A stretch of 64,000 nt of DNA. Origin: Scilla litardierei (Eukaryota; Streptophyta; Magnoliopsida; Asparagales; Asparagaceae). The DNA lies in the NCBI GenBank assembly GCA_030789695.1, contig CM061140.1:168664319-168728318 (forward strand), in the 5' to 3' direction. Numbering within the stretch: the first letter of the stretch is position 1; every line of letters begins with the position of its first letter. Of this stretch, positions 1-11,763 are shown piece after piece. The position numbers and the translations under genes are program-made. The notes beneath the pieces are model-generated. The model saw only the letters and a program-made list of their open reading frames with translations. It was not told the origin of the DNA and searched no databases.

Positions 1-1275
1 AGAATTTGTCAGCAGCGCATCATAAAACACTACTTTAATATACTGAATAAGACGCTAAAAGAAAAGGGCATCCCAAAAACGTATCAAGCACATCAAACTA
101 TAAACCAATATGCATTAATTTTAGAAGTTAACAAACATTCATTGCCTTTTTATATATGATGAAAAAATATGCCTCGATTTCACTTTCTTTATGTTGTTCA
201 TCGGATATAGTGGCAGCTTATTTAGGGTGGAATTGAAATTGAAGAATGTTCAATTAAGTTGTAACAGATGGATTATAAAAGAAGTTGGTAGTACGGTTAG
301 AGCAATCGCTGCAAGTTATTATTCACTAAAGAGGAGTACCTTGCTCTCAGTGTACTTGGTAGAACACCACCCTGGAGCATAAGGGAATTTGACTCTGACC
401 TATTCAAAATGCAACTCTGATGACTTCTTTCCTTTTAAGCATGGCTAACCGTCAGTGGGGAACCGTTTCTTCAATGTACACCATTGCTAGGTCTCCTTCG
501 ATGTGCAAATGCCGGCGGTGTTCAACCTTGGCTTCCTCGCATTTGTTATAGCTGTTAGTATGCTCTAAATCACTTGTATATGAAGTTTTCTGATGCGTTC
601 TGCGAACTCTTTAGCCACCATGCTATGCTTTCCAGTATGAGGAACCAGAAGAAAGTCCTTGTGAGTTAGACACATTCATATATCCCCAAATGGCATCATT
701 AGACATGCTCTTCAAACAGCTGCTTCGAACTCGACTTGTTAAGATTCCATTGCCATGGCTAATCACATTCAAGGCATATAAGAATATGGCCAACCTATTA
801 ATTTACCGACTCTGTTTGGCAATAGCTTACAGACGCCAAGTGCTTGGAAAATGAAGCACTGTCACATGATTCATTATCAAGACCTCCAATGGTGTTGCAT
901 GGTCTTTGGCATGCCATAAAGGTGTTGTTTTTAACGGGTAAAGCTTTTGCAACTCGTGATGCATCAAGAGTATTCCTACATAAATAAAGTCTGACATTCT
1001 AGAAATCAACCGATACCAGCAAAACCACATCCATTTGTCCCATGGGATCCTTCATTAACCAACAATAAAATCCATGATTCTGTCCTTCCAATAACGCTCT
1101 TGGATCAGCATCTGGAATCACCGGATAGGGATGGACTGATGCCCTGACCTGTACAATCCCTTATATCACCCTGATCTCTTCACATATAGGTCAGGGTAGA
1201 GGTTCAATTTTTAGGCCCAAAAGGATCGGGTCATCCCATGATTTGCCTTTGCATTATCCAGCTTGTGGCCCACTC
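1..1275. other. Unassigned intergenic sequence
   Basis: No open frame here is longer than about 65 codons and none resembles a family I know. The only visible structure is a 9-bp inverted repeat (CCCTGACCT at 1142-1150, AGGTCAGGG at 1188-1196) just before the Copia-1 remnant begins. This may be decayed repeat DNA. I see no gene. Confidence 0.5.
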
Positions 1276-2728
1276 AGCAATCAATGGCAATGATGTGTTT
1301 ATTAATCAATGGCAATCTGGCAAATTGGGAGCAATGACGATGACACAAATTCAAGCAAAAGATGGAGAGATGGCAATCTCGTTAATTGTGCGAATTGGAT
1401 TTGGTCAACATGATGTGGAGTGATAAGAAATTAAATTCAAAAGGAGATCAAAATCAAGTCCAAATCAATTTGGATTAAGGGGATTGACTTGGTCAAATTT
1501 GATTGAATTTGGATTCAAATTTGATCTCATCTGGATACAAAAGGAGTTTTATTTTGAATAGGATATTGACCAAGTTCATTGGACCAAAGAGATAAGACGA
1601 GAGCAAATCAATTTGGAGATATCAAATCAATTTCAAGTAATTTTGATTCAATCCAATTACTTGGGTCCAAGCACTATAAATACAATCCTTATTTCTACAC
1701 GGAAAACATTACAAGGGGAGAGAACAAGCAAACAATGCCGGCCCTAGACTTATTTTCCTTCATCTTGGCCGAATTCTTCTCCTCAAACTTCAAAGAGATC
1801 ATCAAATTCGCATGAAGAAGAATGTGCTTGACGGTCGACGCTGAAAAGTGCATAACTCTCTCCACAGAGCTCGGATCGACGAACCGTTTGCGTCGGGACG
1901 ATCACAACTCAACGCTCTACATTGTGTTTATGTTTTTTGATCTTAATCTCTGTATTAAATCAGTGATTTTTATTTTAGCGTGAGTTGTATTCTGAATAGA
2001 TTCATAGCTCTCATCATCTTCAAAGAAGAAAAAGCTCCAAGTGCTTCTCCTTGCCGCACGACTACTCCATCAAGCATTAAAATTCAAGGGTACAAGACCA
2101 CATCATCTTCAATCAACCAATCAAGGGGATCTACAAAGCACAAGAGAAAAGTTCTACATTAAATACACAGCTCTACGACGCACTTCAAAGATCTTAGAAT
2201 TCCCCGCTACAAAAGTAATCAAATCTGTCCTTTATTATTTTTCTGTCGAAGAGGACGAGTCCACGATTCCAACGAGTATTTATTCGAATTTTTCTGAGGT
2301 CGGGGTTATTTACTGCATTTTCTGGAAAACATGTTATCTGATTCCTTTACGTAGAGATAGCTGCCAATTCTGCAAAACAGAGAATTGATTTACGCACAGA
2401 CCAGATTCGGGCAGATTTGCGCAGCGAACTTCAGAGGGCTATATCTTGAGATCCAGATATCGGATTGAGATACTGTTTGCCCCAGCGCGAAACTGACGAC
2501 GAGCTTATCGACATGGACTATTCAATCTTTACAAACTGAGCGCTCTAAACTCTTCATCTTATTGTTATTTGTGATCGTTTGGTGGATCTTTGTATTTATT
2601 TTTACTCGTCGTTTTTGGGGGATTTTGTGCTCTTGACTGGTTGGGGCTAGTCAAGGGAAAGTTTTTGCTAGAATAGTGTTTGACACTTTGGGAAGTGAAA
2701 CAAGACTTGGTGAGCTGAGTGTTGGGGC

Positions 2729-3998
2729 CAATGTTCTAAATATCGGATATCGGTCGTGTATCGACATAGGAAATTTGATATCGGATTGCGAATATGGGGA
2801 ATATATCGGGGATATTGACTAAATATCGGAGTGTCATATCGGAGGCTTAAAAATTATAACAAATGTCAGCATAGATGTATCTAATAAGATATAAACTATA
2901 CTACCTCAAATAAAAGTATGTTTTGGTTAACTTATCTCATTAAACATGAATATCTGAGATATTGACTTAATATCGGAGTGTCATATCAGAGGCTACAAAT
3001 GATGTCAAATAAAAGTATAGTGTCTAAGAAAATATAAACTATAGAAACTCAAATAAAAGTATGTTTTGTGTATACTTATCTCATTAAACGTGAATATAGG
3101 CCATCCACTTGGTGGAATATTTCTTTAAGTGGTCACAAACCAAACGAGTTAAATTCGGACAAAATATGATTCATGTGGATCAATATTAACAGTGTGAAGA
3201 TGAAAATCAAAAAATTAAAAAAATGTAAAAATGTAAAAAAGGGGAAAGAATACTCACCTTGATCGGAAAACCATCTCTTAAGAACAACAAACGCTGGACT
3301 GAAAAATACCGACAACTGAAAAAATACTGACAACTGAAAACATTCAGAAAATGAAAAAAATGAAAAAATGAAAAAAGTAAAGAATACCGAGTAGTAAGTA
3401 CTAGTTTTGATCGGAAAATCCCTTACGAATATCGAACGCCAGATGTCAAAAGCTCAATCGACGAAAAATACCCAATACTTTAAGGGGGAAAATCAAAAAC
3501 AAAAACAAATAATAAACTGAAAAAAGGGTCTCGACTACTCACCTTGATCGGAAAACACTTCCTTGAAAAGATTGAATGCCGGATGCCGAAGCTCAATTAA
3601 TTGTCGTCGGAAATTTTCACTGGACGGAGCTGAGCGGGGTAAGGAGCAGAGCTTCGAGAGGAGCGGAGCAGTGTGATTAGAATTAGGGCAAAGCAGCAAT
3701 TATCTCTCAAAAATTACGATGCCTCTCGTTGTTTTAAGTAAATGATTGTGTCGGGTGACTCGGATCGGATCCACTTTTAAGTGGACCGACCCACTAACTT
3801 TGTTTTTAAAAAACTATGAATTGCGGCCGATATTTCAAAGGGATATATCGGCCGCAATATCGGCCGCAACCCGATATTGCGGCGATATTTCCCCAAATAG
3901 CGGAAACCGTAATTTATAAGCTCATAACGTATCGGCCTAGTGATAAAACCGATATTGTGGCCGATATATCGGATATCGGACCGATATTTAGAACACTG
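2729..3998. mobile_element. Non-autonomous hAT-type DNA transposon inserted in the Copia-1 LTR
   Basis: The ends are imperfect inverted repeats: CAATGTTCTAAATATCGG on the left, and CAGTGTTCTAAATATCGG as the reverse complement of the right end. The flanks are an 8-bp duplication with one mismatch (GTTGGGGC at 2721-2728, GCTGGGGC at 3999-4006). The intact right LTR of Copia-1 has the uninterrupted site (GTTGGGCACGATG near 8980), which confirms the insertion. An 8-bp duplication and CA(G/A)TG ends are typical of hAT elements. It is 1,270 bp and has no transposase. Inside are a duplicated block of about 150 bp (near 2819-2953 and 2969-3099) and three related copies of a segment holding TTGATCGGAAAA. 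Confidence 0.8.
3250..3610 (-). repeat. Three related exon-like segments inside the hAT element
   Basis: TTGATCGGAAAA recurs near 3259, 3406 and 3545. On the minus strand each copy reads about 20 similar residues ending FSDQ, and two copies are followed by AAGGTGAGTA, a good splice-donor sequence. This looks like a captured host exon that was then copied in tandem. The parent gene is not recognised. Confidence 0.4.
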
Positions 3999-4260
3999 GC
4001 TGGGGCACGATGTTCTTTATGGTTTGTATCTTGACAGTATTATTCTAGCGATTACATTGGAGCTGGAGTAGGTCGGGGGCGACCGAACCAGGGTAAATAT
4101 CGTGTGCGCTCTGTGACTGCTGCTGCTATTATTTCTGCACCATATTTTCTCTGTGATTGTTTGATTGAGTAGGAATATTTTCTCTGTGAATACTTTATAC
4201 ACATCTGAAAAAAATTTATATGCCTATTCACCCCACTCTAGGCGTAGATCATGATCCAAG

Positions 4261-4272
4261 TGGTATCAAAGC
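4261..4272 (+). other. Copia-1 primer-binding site
   Basis: TGGTATCAAAGC follows the left LTR after one base. It differs by one base from TGGTATCAGAGC, the usual initiator-tRNA-Met complement in plant copia elements. Confidence 0.8.
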
Positions 4273-4508
4273 AAGATTAGAGAATCTACTCTAGAAAACA
4301 TGATACCCTCATAAATAAGGCAGTGATGTCCAAATGGTTTGATAGTTTCAAAAATCTTAATTCTGCTAATATTTCATCCAATCAGAATATTACTAATTCA
4401 GTGTGTTGTTGTCATTGCAGGAATAATGGACACTATGAAAAACTGCACAGTAATGAAAATGAAGACTTTGGAGAAGAATAATAATCCACGTGCAGTCATA
4501 AGGGAAGA

Positions 4509-6120
4509 TGATGATGATTTTGATGAGGAGTAGGCACTGATGGTTAAAGGATTAAAAAATACATCAAGACTCCTTGGGGGAAAGTAGACATGCTAAAAAG
4601 GTTCAATCGCTCGAATAAGTTTTATCTTGCAAATGTTTTATCTGAACAAAATACTACTAAGATGATGCAGTGTTTTAAATACATGAAGCATGAATATTTC
4701 CTAAAGAACTGCCCACAAGGAAAGAATAATTCTGCATAGAAGAAGGGAAAATCTTTGGGAGTGACGTGGGATGTCGATAGTGAGGATGAGACTCAGGAGG
4801 AGACCGTCCACTCCTCTGTATACCTAATGGGAGATCTCGAAAAGGTAAAATCCTGCTCTAAGAATGAAATTATGAATATGTGGGAAAACATGCACAATGA
4901 AATTGATGAGTTAGAATCTGCGGTGGAATCCTTAAGGGAGGGTAATTTTGAATTGCAACAAGATAATTATAATATGTCACTAGATGTTGAAAAATTAAAA
5001 ACTGAAAATGATGTGTTTAGAGCTACCATTGCAAAAATGAAAAAGGAAAAATCTAGTGTGCATTAAAAGATTGAATGTAAAACAGGTCCCACACTTGTGA
5101 CTGAAAATGAAACTTGTAAAGAAACATTGATGAAGATAGAAGCTGAAAAGGAAGAGCTAAAAGAAAAGATGGCTATACAAGAAAATGAGAATAAAGAGCT
5201 TGAAGAAAAATTGATCAAGAGTGAGATTGAAAATAAAAATCTTAAAGGAAAATCTACTGAGATAGAAACGAAAGTCAATAATTTGAAAAGGAATGAAGAT
5301 GAGAATGAAAAGGCCTTCATTAGTAAATGCACATTTGAAAATGATGTATTTAGAGCTACCATTGCAATAATAAAAAAGGAAAAATCTAGTGTGCATTAAA
5401 AGATTGAATGTAAAACAGGTCCCACACTTGCGGCTGAAAATGAAACTTGTAAAGAAACATTGATGAAGCTAGAAGCTGAAAAGGAATAGCTAAAAGAAAA
5501 GATGGCTATACAAGAAAATGAGAATAAATAGCTTGAAGAAAAATTGATCAAGAGTGAGATTGAAAAGAAAAATCTTAAAGGAAAATCTATTGAGATAGAA
5601 ACGAAAGTCGATAATTTGAAAAGGAATGAAGAGGAGAATGAAAAGGCCTTCATTAGTAAATGCACATTGCTTATGAACGAAAACCTTTATCAGGAATTTA
5701 AAGTCACAAATCTAGAATTGACCATAAAAAAATTCGGTGTTGGAAAACAATCATTGGATATTATTCTTGGTAATCAACTATATAGCAATAATAGGCGTGT
5801 TCTTGAATATGGTTTGAAAAAAGTTGAAAAGCCAAAAAATAAGAAAGTTCACAATAAGCCTATTAAAGCTAGAAACATTAATGCAAAGTTCTTTACTTGT
5901 GGATGTGTTGGTCACACGTGTAATAAATGTCCATACATGAACAATAATATTAAGTACAAAAAATACGGGTTCATAAAGATACTCTGTGAATAACTGTTTA
6001 AATAGGAGCACAAAAATAAAGTATAAATAAGTATGGCTTCCTAAAGATTTTGTGACTAACACTGGTGGACCTTGTTGGATTTCAAGGTCACACATAACAT
6101 CTTCCGTGTAGGTAAGATGG
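4509..6120 (+). pseudogene. Broken gag of Copia-1
   Basis: Segments in several frames read as a SIRE-type gag. They are, in order: an Asp/Glu-rich start (4509-4530); a degenerate knuckle CFKYMKHEYFLKNCP, where the second Cys has become Tyr; a GVTWDVDSEDE block (4755 on); a Lys/Glu-rich coiled coil (about 4880-5690); the segment from 5700 on that resembles the LNMILGN region of this gag type; a second cluster CGCVGHTCNKC (about 5895-5930); and WLPKDFVTNTGGP-like text near 6033. In-frame stops include those at 5066, 5399, 5487 and 5529. The N-terminal gag domain is not recognisable. Capsid-type protein, not functional. Confidence 0.7.
5004..5669 (+). repeat. 333-bp tandem duplication in the gag coiled coil
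   Basis: Two nearly identical copies lie at 5004-5336 and 5337-5669. Both contain the landmark CATTAAAAGATTGAATG, at 5061 and 5394. The period is 333 bp, exactly 111 codons, so the duplication keeps the frame. Both copies share the stop TAA that follows SSVH, so the stop predates the duplication or was spread by conversion. Confidence 0.9.
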
Positions 6121-7427
6121 AGGGGCAAGGAATTATGTATTGGACGTCACATTTAATTAAAGTTCCTTAACCAAACGACATCGCGAATGTATGATTTCTT
6201 ATTTGAGCTCATTGCATACCTTCATAGGATTTTTAGTGTGTTTGCATCTTCTTGGTGTGATTGTTTTTGTTGTGTGTGATGTTTTTATGTAGTGTTTATT
6301 TTTGGTTTGGTTTTCATTTTTTGTGTGATAAAATTTTTGAAAACTATAAAAATTTGCAAGACAAAAAAATAAAAGAAAATGAGAAAAGTGCAAAATGTAT
6401 AAAGATTGAGCTTATTGCATCTCTCTTTCGATTATCAAAATTACACTTTTGAATGATATTCATATCCATGTAGAAATCTTGTATTATTGTCATGACTATA
6501 ATTGCATATTAGACTATCTAAATGACTATGACATGTTCAATAAATTGAATAACTTGATTTCTACACATTCACTCTACACTTTAACGAGATTAATTGTTAT
6601 TGCACATATGTCATTGCTTTCATGAAATTTGGGAAAGTGTTTGTAGGTGGATGAATCAAAAATATTGAAAAACACATTATTCTACGAGATATGAAGTATC
6701 TTGCCTTGGATAAAAAATAGAGCTCATGAAAAAAAAGAACGACAAAGAAAAATAAAATTGCAAATAATGAAAAAGAGAAGAAAAGAGCTCCGTATGTAAA
6801 ATGGATACGGTCCATGGCAATGCTACAACCCACGGGTATCCAACTTATGCTTTAAGATTAATCTTTAGCGTTGGTGTTATACATGTCAAGCAATGCCACC
6901 CCACATCTAAGAGTCCTTATAGGCAATGTTTTGAGTGTTGGTAACTTGAACTCATTATTAAATAGGTGGGAAAAATCAATCCTAATAGAATGATGTTACT
7001 TGGAAAAGTTGGTTTGCTTTGGTTGATTTTCATGAAACTTCTCCATATATGTTGTAACCCTTGATCATCATACGAGCACGAAGGTGTACTAATTATTGTT
7101 ATGAGATTAATTGAATATCAAGTTGTTTTTAATTATCTTAATGTGATCATATGTCGTGACTAATGATACTTTATTTTTATATTGCATATGACATGAAACT
7201 CTGTAGTGCTCTTTTGATGATAACAAAAGGGTGAGAATAATGTATAGATTTGATCATGGTATAAGCACATTGATAGGGGGAGAAATTTAGTATGGGGAGC
7301 ATCTTGCATATGATTTATATCATGTTGACATGCATTACTACACTTCACAAACACATATCACGATGACATCTTATAGACCTTATTGATGAAATCTTATTGC
7401 GGTTTGTCATCATCAAAAGAGGGAGAT
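6121..7427 (+). other. 3' non-coding part of Copia-1
   Basis: AT-rich, without a long frame. It lies between the gag remnant and the right LTR, where integrase, RT and RNase H would be expected. SIRE-type elements carry a long untranslated stretch before the 3' LTR, and this probably represents it after deletion of pol. The segment ends in the polypurine tract at about 7414-7427. Confidence 0.55.
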
Positions 7428-9211
7428 TGTTGGATACAACGTGTAGTTGGATATAACGATCGTTGATGTCTTGTTTGATGATAACAAACATTCGTGAAAT
7501 TTTTTGATGTATTTGTTAAGTGTTTCCAAGTGAAAATAAACATGGAGCAATCAATGGCAATGATGTGTTTATTAATCAATGGCAATCTGGCAAATTGGGA
7601 ATAATGACGATGACGTAAATTCAAGCAAAAGATGGAGAGATGTCAATCTCGTAAATTGCGAGAATTGGACTTGGTCAACGTGATGTGGAGTGATAAGAAA
7701 TTAAATTCAAAAAGAGATCAAAATCAAGTCCAAATCAATTTGGATTAAGGGGATTTGACTTGGTCAAATTTGATTGAATTTGGATACAAAGGAGTTCTAT
7801 TTTGAATAGGATATTGACCAAGTTCATTGGACCAAAGAGATGAGACGAGTGCAAATCAATTTGGAGATATCAAATCAATTTCAAGTAGTTTTGATTCAAT
7901 CCAATTACTTGGGTCCAAGCACGATAAATACAATCCCTATTTCTACAAGGAAAACCCCCAAAGGAGAGAGAACAAGCAAACAATGCCGGCCCTATACTTA
8001 TTTTCCTTCATCTTGGCTGAATTCTTCTCCTCAAGCTTCAAAGAGATCATCAAATCAAATTCGCATGAAGAATATGCTCGACGGACGACGCTGAAAGGTG
8101 CATAACTCTCTCCACAGAGCTCGGATCGATGAACCGTTTGCGCCGGGACGATCACAATTCAACGCTCTACATTATGGTGATATTTTTCTGATCTTAATCT
8201 CCGTATTAAATCGGTGATTTTTATTTTAGCGTGAGGTGTATTCTGAATAGGTTCATAGCTCTCATCATCTTCAAAGAAGAAAAAGCTCCAAGTGCTTTTC
8301 CTTGCCGCACGACTACTCCATCAAGCATCAAAAGCCAAGGGTACAAGACAACATCATCTTCAATCAACCAAGCAATGGGATCTACAAAGCACAAGAGAAA
8401 AGTTCTACATTAAATACAAAGCTCTACGACGCACTTCAAAGATCTTAGAATTCCCAGCTACAAAAGTAACCAAATCTGTTCTTTATTATTTTTTTGTCGA
8501 AGAGGACGAGTCCACGATTCCAACGAGTATTTATTCGGATTTTTCTGAGCTCGGGGCGATTTACTGCATTTTCTGGAAGACGTGTTATCTGATTACTTTA
8601 CGCACAGACAGCTGTCGATTCTGCAAAATAGAGAATTGATTTACGCACAGACCAGATTCAGGCAGACTTGCATATCGAACTTCAGATGGTTATATCTTGA
8701 GATCCAGATATCGGATTGAGATACAGTTTGCCCCATCGCGAAGCTGACGACGAACTTATCGACATGGACTATTCAATCATCACAAACTGAGCGCTCTAAA
8801 CTCTTCATCTTATTGGTATTTGTGATCGTTTGGTATATCTTTGTAATTATTTTTACTTTTCGTTTTTGGGGGATTTTGTGCTCTTGACTGGTTGGGGCTA
8901 GTCAAGGGAAAGTTTTCGCTAGGATAGTAGTGTTTGACACTTTAGGGAGTGAGATACAAGACTTGGTGAGCTGAGTGTTGGGCACGATGTTATTTATGGT
9001 TTGTATCTTGATAGTATTATTCTAGTGATTACTTTGGGTCTAAAGTAGGTCAGGGACGACCGAACCAGAGTAAATATCGTGTGCACAGACTGCTGCTATT
9101 ATTTCTGCACCATATTTTCTTTGTGATTGTTTGATTGAGTAGGAATATTTAATATGCATCTAAAAAATTTTTATAAGCCTATTCACCACCCTCTAGAATC
9201 ACGAACCAACA
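7428..9211 (+). repeat. Copia-1 right (3') LTR, complete
   Basis: 1,784 bp. It begins TGTTGG and ends CCAACA, a perfect 6-bp terminal inverted repeat, directly after a polypurine tract. It matches the left LTR except for the missing first 128 bp and the hAT insertion there. Confidence 0.85.
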
Positions 9212-11393
9212 TAGATCGCTTTTTACAACAATGGGTATCATAAAGAAATGGCAAGGAATTCGAAGAAACAAAGGAATCCTCAGTGACCTCAATCAAAAGT
9301 TCATTAAATCATTCATCAAACATAAACTACTAATTCGGATTAGACCACTTGTATCTAGCACGAATACTTCCATTGTGGAGCTGTGTCACGTTAGACAAAC
9401 ATGGTCTATGTATTTTTTTAAAGAATTTTTTGCATATAAGTGTGTTGTGTCCATGTCAGAATGCCTGTATCGATGAACCAAAGAACCATTCCTTTCTATA
9501 AGTAGACTTTATAGCCATCAAATAAGATAAAAATCCAAAAGAACCAAAAATCAATATTTACTAACCTAATCTAAAACACAAACAAATATGATAACTAAGC
9601 AAACCAAGCCTCTAACCTTTACCTCGAATGAGATAAATCAAGAATAATAAATCAAACATATTAACTGGGAAAAACTAATTAAGATAAAAATTTAAGATTT
9701 TCCGACTAAGCAGCCAAATCTTCAAGATCACTTCATATTAAGTAAACTTGAAGGAAGTTGATCCATGTTAGCTCTCTCCTATGTGAGAATTCAACATCAA
9801 GTCTTAAAATGCAAAAGAATGAAAATGCTTAAGCATGAAACAATGAATATACGAGGTGGATATGCAAGTAGAACACATATCATGTCAGTGGGAGGGATAT
9901 TGCTATGATCCTAGTCCATTACCATACTTTTTATAATAAAATAAAATGTTTTTATTTATCAAAATTAATCAAAATATTATATATATTTTTTGTGATTTTT
10001 CCACAATTTTTTTGTTTTTAGGTGTTTTTGACTCGAAACTGAGACCCTTTAAACCCACACCTTAAACCAGACCCGTTTACAATTCTTCTTAATTTATAAT
10101 CCCACCTCAATTTTTTTGAGGTCTCAATCCTCCTTTTCCCGATGTTGCCACTCCCATCTTTCACACTCTCCCACTTTCACATTCCCATCCCCTTTAACCA
10201 ACATCTCCGCGACACCATCGCTCTCCCTCGCGCTCTCACTGTCCCATGCCCCCACGTCTCATCCTCCCCCTCAATTACTCACGTAACCCTATCTTCCTCT
10301 TCTCTCGCTATAAAACCTTAAAATGGAGAAAACCCTAACACAAACTTCCTCTCTCGCTCAGATGAGATCTCTCTTCCACCCATGTTAATCCACCTATCTT
10401 CGTTCAATCGACGACAATTGTAGCCATCACTGTGACCATCAGCCATGCGACGTGGCGACATTGATCTTCTTTCTTCTTCCTCTCTCTCTGGTGATCAAGT
10501 AGGTTCCCTAATTTTTATTTCTTTTTTTGACAAATGCTTCAGATGTGAAATTGATTAGGAACTTTTTGGGTTGAATGTTGCTCACCACCATGCTTAATTT
10601 ACGGGTAATTATGTCAAATTGGGATTTATATTCCCTATTGATGATATACATCGGGTTTATGTTGAGGTTTTTATTCTCAATCATGACTTCATATTAGGGC
10701 TTTGGTTTGTTTTGGGTTAAAGTTAATTGTTTCTAACCACATGTGGCTCTCGGCCAATCCATTCTTAGCGATTATTGTGCTGACATGTTGATTTTATGAT
10801 TACGTTAGACTCTTCCATGTCTCTATTTCACTGTTTTGTGCCCTCTTCACCGTTGAACAGATTTACTATATCATGTAAGGTTTATTTGGGACATGCAAAT
10901 TAGACTTAAAATAATTGATTTTGGGACCAAACCCCATGTAGTATTGGCTTGAGCCAAGTTTCTTTAGACATATGAGCTTTTGATGGATCATTTTAATGGA
11001 TCAAATTGACAAGGAATATTGGGATTAATTAATTGACAATATGTGATCCTGTTTATCATTTCAATTTAGCATGATTATGTCACTTGTCGACTAGTCCCTT
11101 CAAACATAGGCACAATCACATCCATGCGAACTATTATATGTCATTCATCCTCCTTGGGTTATGATATAGACACTATATCTCATCCTGCTATAATACACTG
11201 CATATGTCCACACGGTTGAAGTCCAGACATCATTGTATGCTTCGATCTTGCCATGTTTGCTAATTGACAGATTTATTCATGTAACACAAAAATATAATAA
11301 TAAATAATAATGTAATGGAAAGCCTACTTAATCTTAAAACAATGTATAGCAATGATTGTTGCTTCCGTAATTTATACATGCTTACTTCTATTC
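9212..11393. other. Intergenic sequence with no recognisable gene
   Basis: Only short frames occur (the longest, 9231-9476, is 81 codons and resembles nothing known). The stretch 9490-9780 is distantly similar to 17860-18130 (both hold ACTAACCTAA, TCTA and AAACACAA landmarks in the same order), which suggests two old copies of an unnamed repeat. A promoter-like spot near 10300 is listed separately. Confidence 0.5.
10300..10505 (+). promoter_or_regulatory. Possible promoter and first exon
   Basis: A TATA-like GCTATAAAACC lies at about 10307. About 25-40 bp on comes CT-rich sequence with AAAACCCTAA, typical of plant leaders, and a purine/GT junction GATCAAGTAGGT near 10493-10504 that could be a splice donor. 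No downstream exon was found, so this may be a relic of a gene or of an LTR. Confidence 0.25.
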
Positions 11394-11731
11394 TGAAGTG
11401 AATAGGGGTGCAGCCACATAGTGACATTTTTGTAATTTTAGGCAGCTTGGGTATTTATGTAATTTCAGGAAATGGGTAGCTTTTATAAAGTGGAGGGTTG
11501 GAATAATAGGGAGAAGTTGAATTTGGAGAAAAATATTAAGAAGATAAGAATTAGTAATAGATTAGACTAGATCTTGGGGGAGTTGGACTTTTCGCTCAAA
11601 TCAAAAGGTAGGAGGACGATCCTCTCGAATTGAGGTCAACTATCCTTTGTAATTTCCAAATTATCAATAAAACGACAATCTTTTCCACAAATCCCTAAAT
11701 TTGTTCCACATATCCCTAGCAATTCCTATCA
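11394..11731 (+). repeat. Gypsy-1 left LTR
   Basis: Starts TGAAGTGAATAGGGG and ends CCTATCA just before the primer site TGGTATCAGAGC (11735-11746). It contains a TATA-like TTTTATAAAG near 11478 and a poly(A)-type AATAAAA near 11666. Matches 15075-15404 with scattered substitutions and small indels. Confidence 0.85.
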
Positions 11732-11763
11732 AATTGGTATCAGAGCATTCCATCTTGACATTA

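Larger units (their letters stand above)
1276..4259 (+). repeat. Copia-1 left (5') LTR, truncated and interrupted
   Basis: Aligns with 7556-9211 over its whole length once the hAT insertion at 2729-3998 is removed. Similarity starts abruptly at AGCAATCAATGG (1276 against 7556), so the first 128 bp of the LTR are missing. The LTR ends at about 4259, right before the primer site. Confidence 0.8.
1276..9211 (+). mobile_element. Copia-1: decayed SIRE-like Ty1/copia retrotransposon without pol
   Basis: Two long direct repeats (1276-4259 and 7428-9211) flank an internal region with a primer site TGGTATCAAAGC at 4261 and a purine-rich tract (AAAAGAGGGAGAT) ending at 7427. The right LTR is complete, starting TGTTGG and ending CCAACA. 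The left LTR lacks about 128 bp at its 5' end and is split by a hAT element. The internal region codes only for a broken gag: a degenerate zinc knuckle near 4670-4720, an acidic and coiled-coil part, a second knuckle-like Cys/His cluster near 5890-5930, and the start of the region that normally leads into pol. No integrase, RT or RNase H is visible. Gag order and LTR size point to the SIRE/Maximus lineage. No target-site duplication can be read because the left end is lost. Confidence 0.8.
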
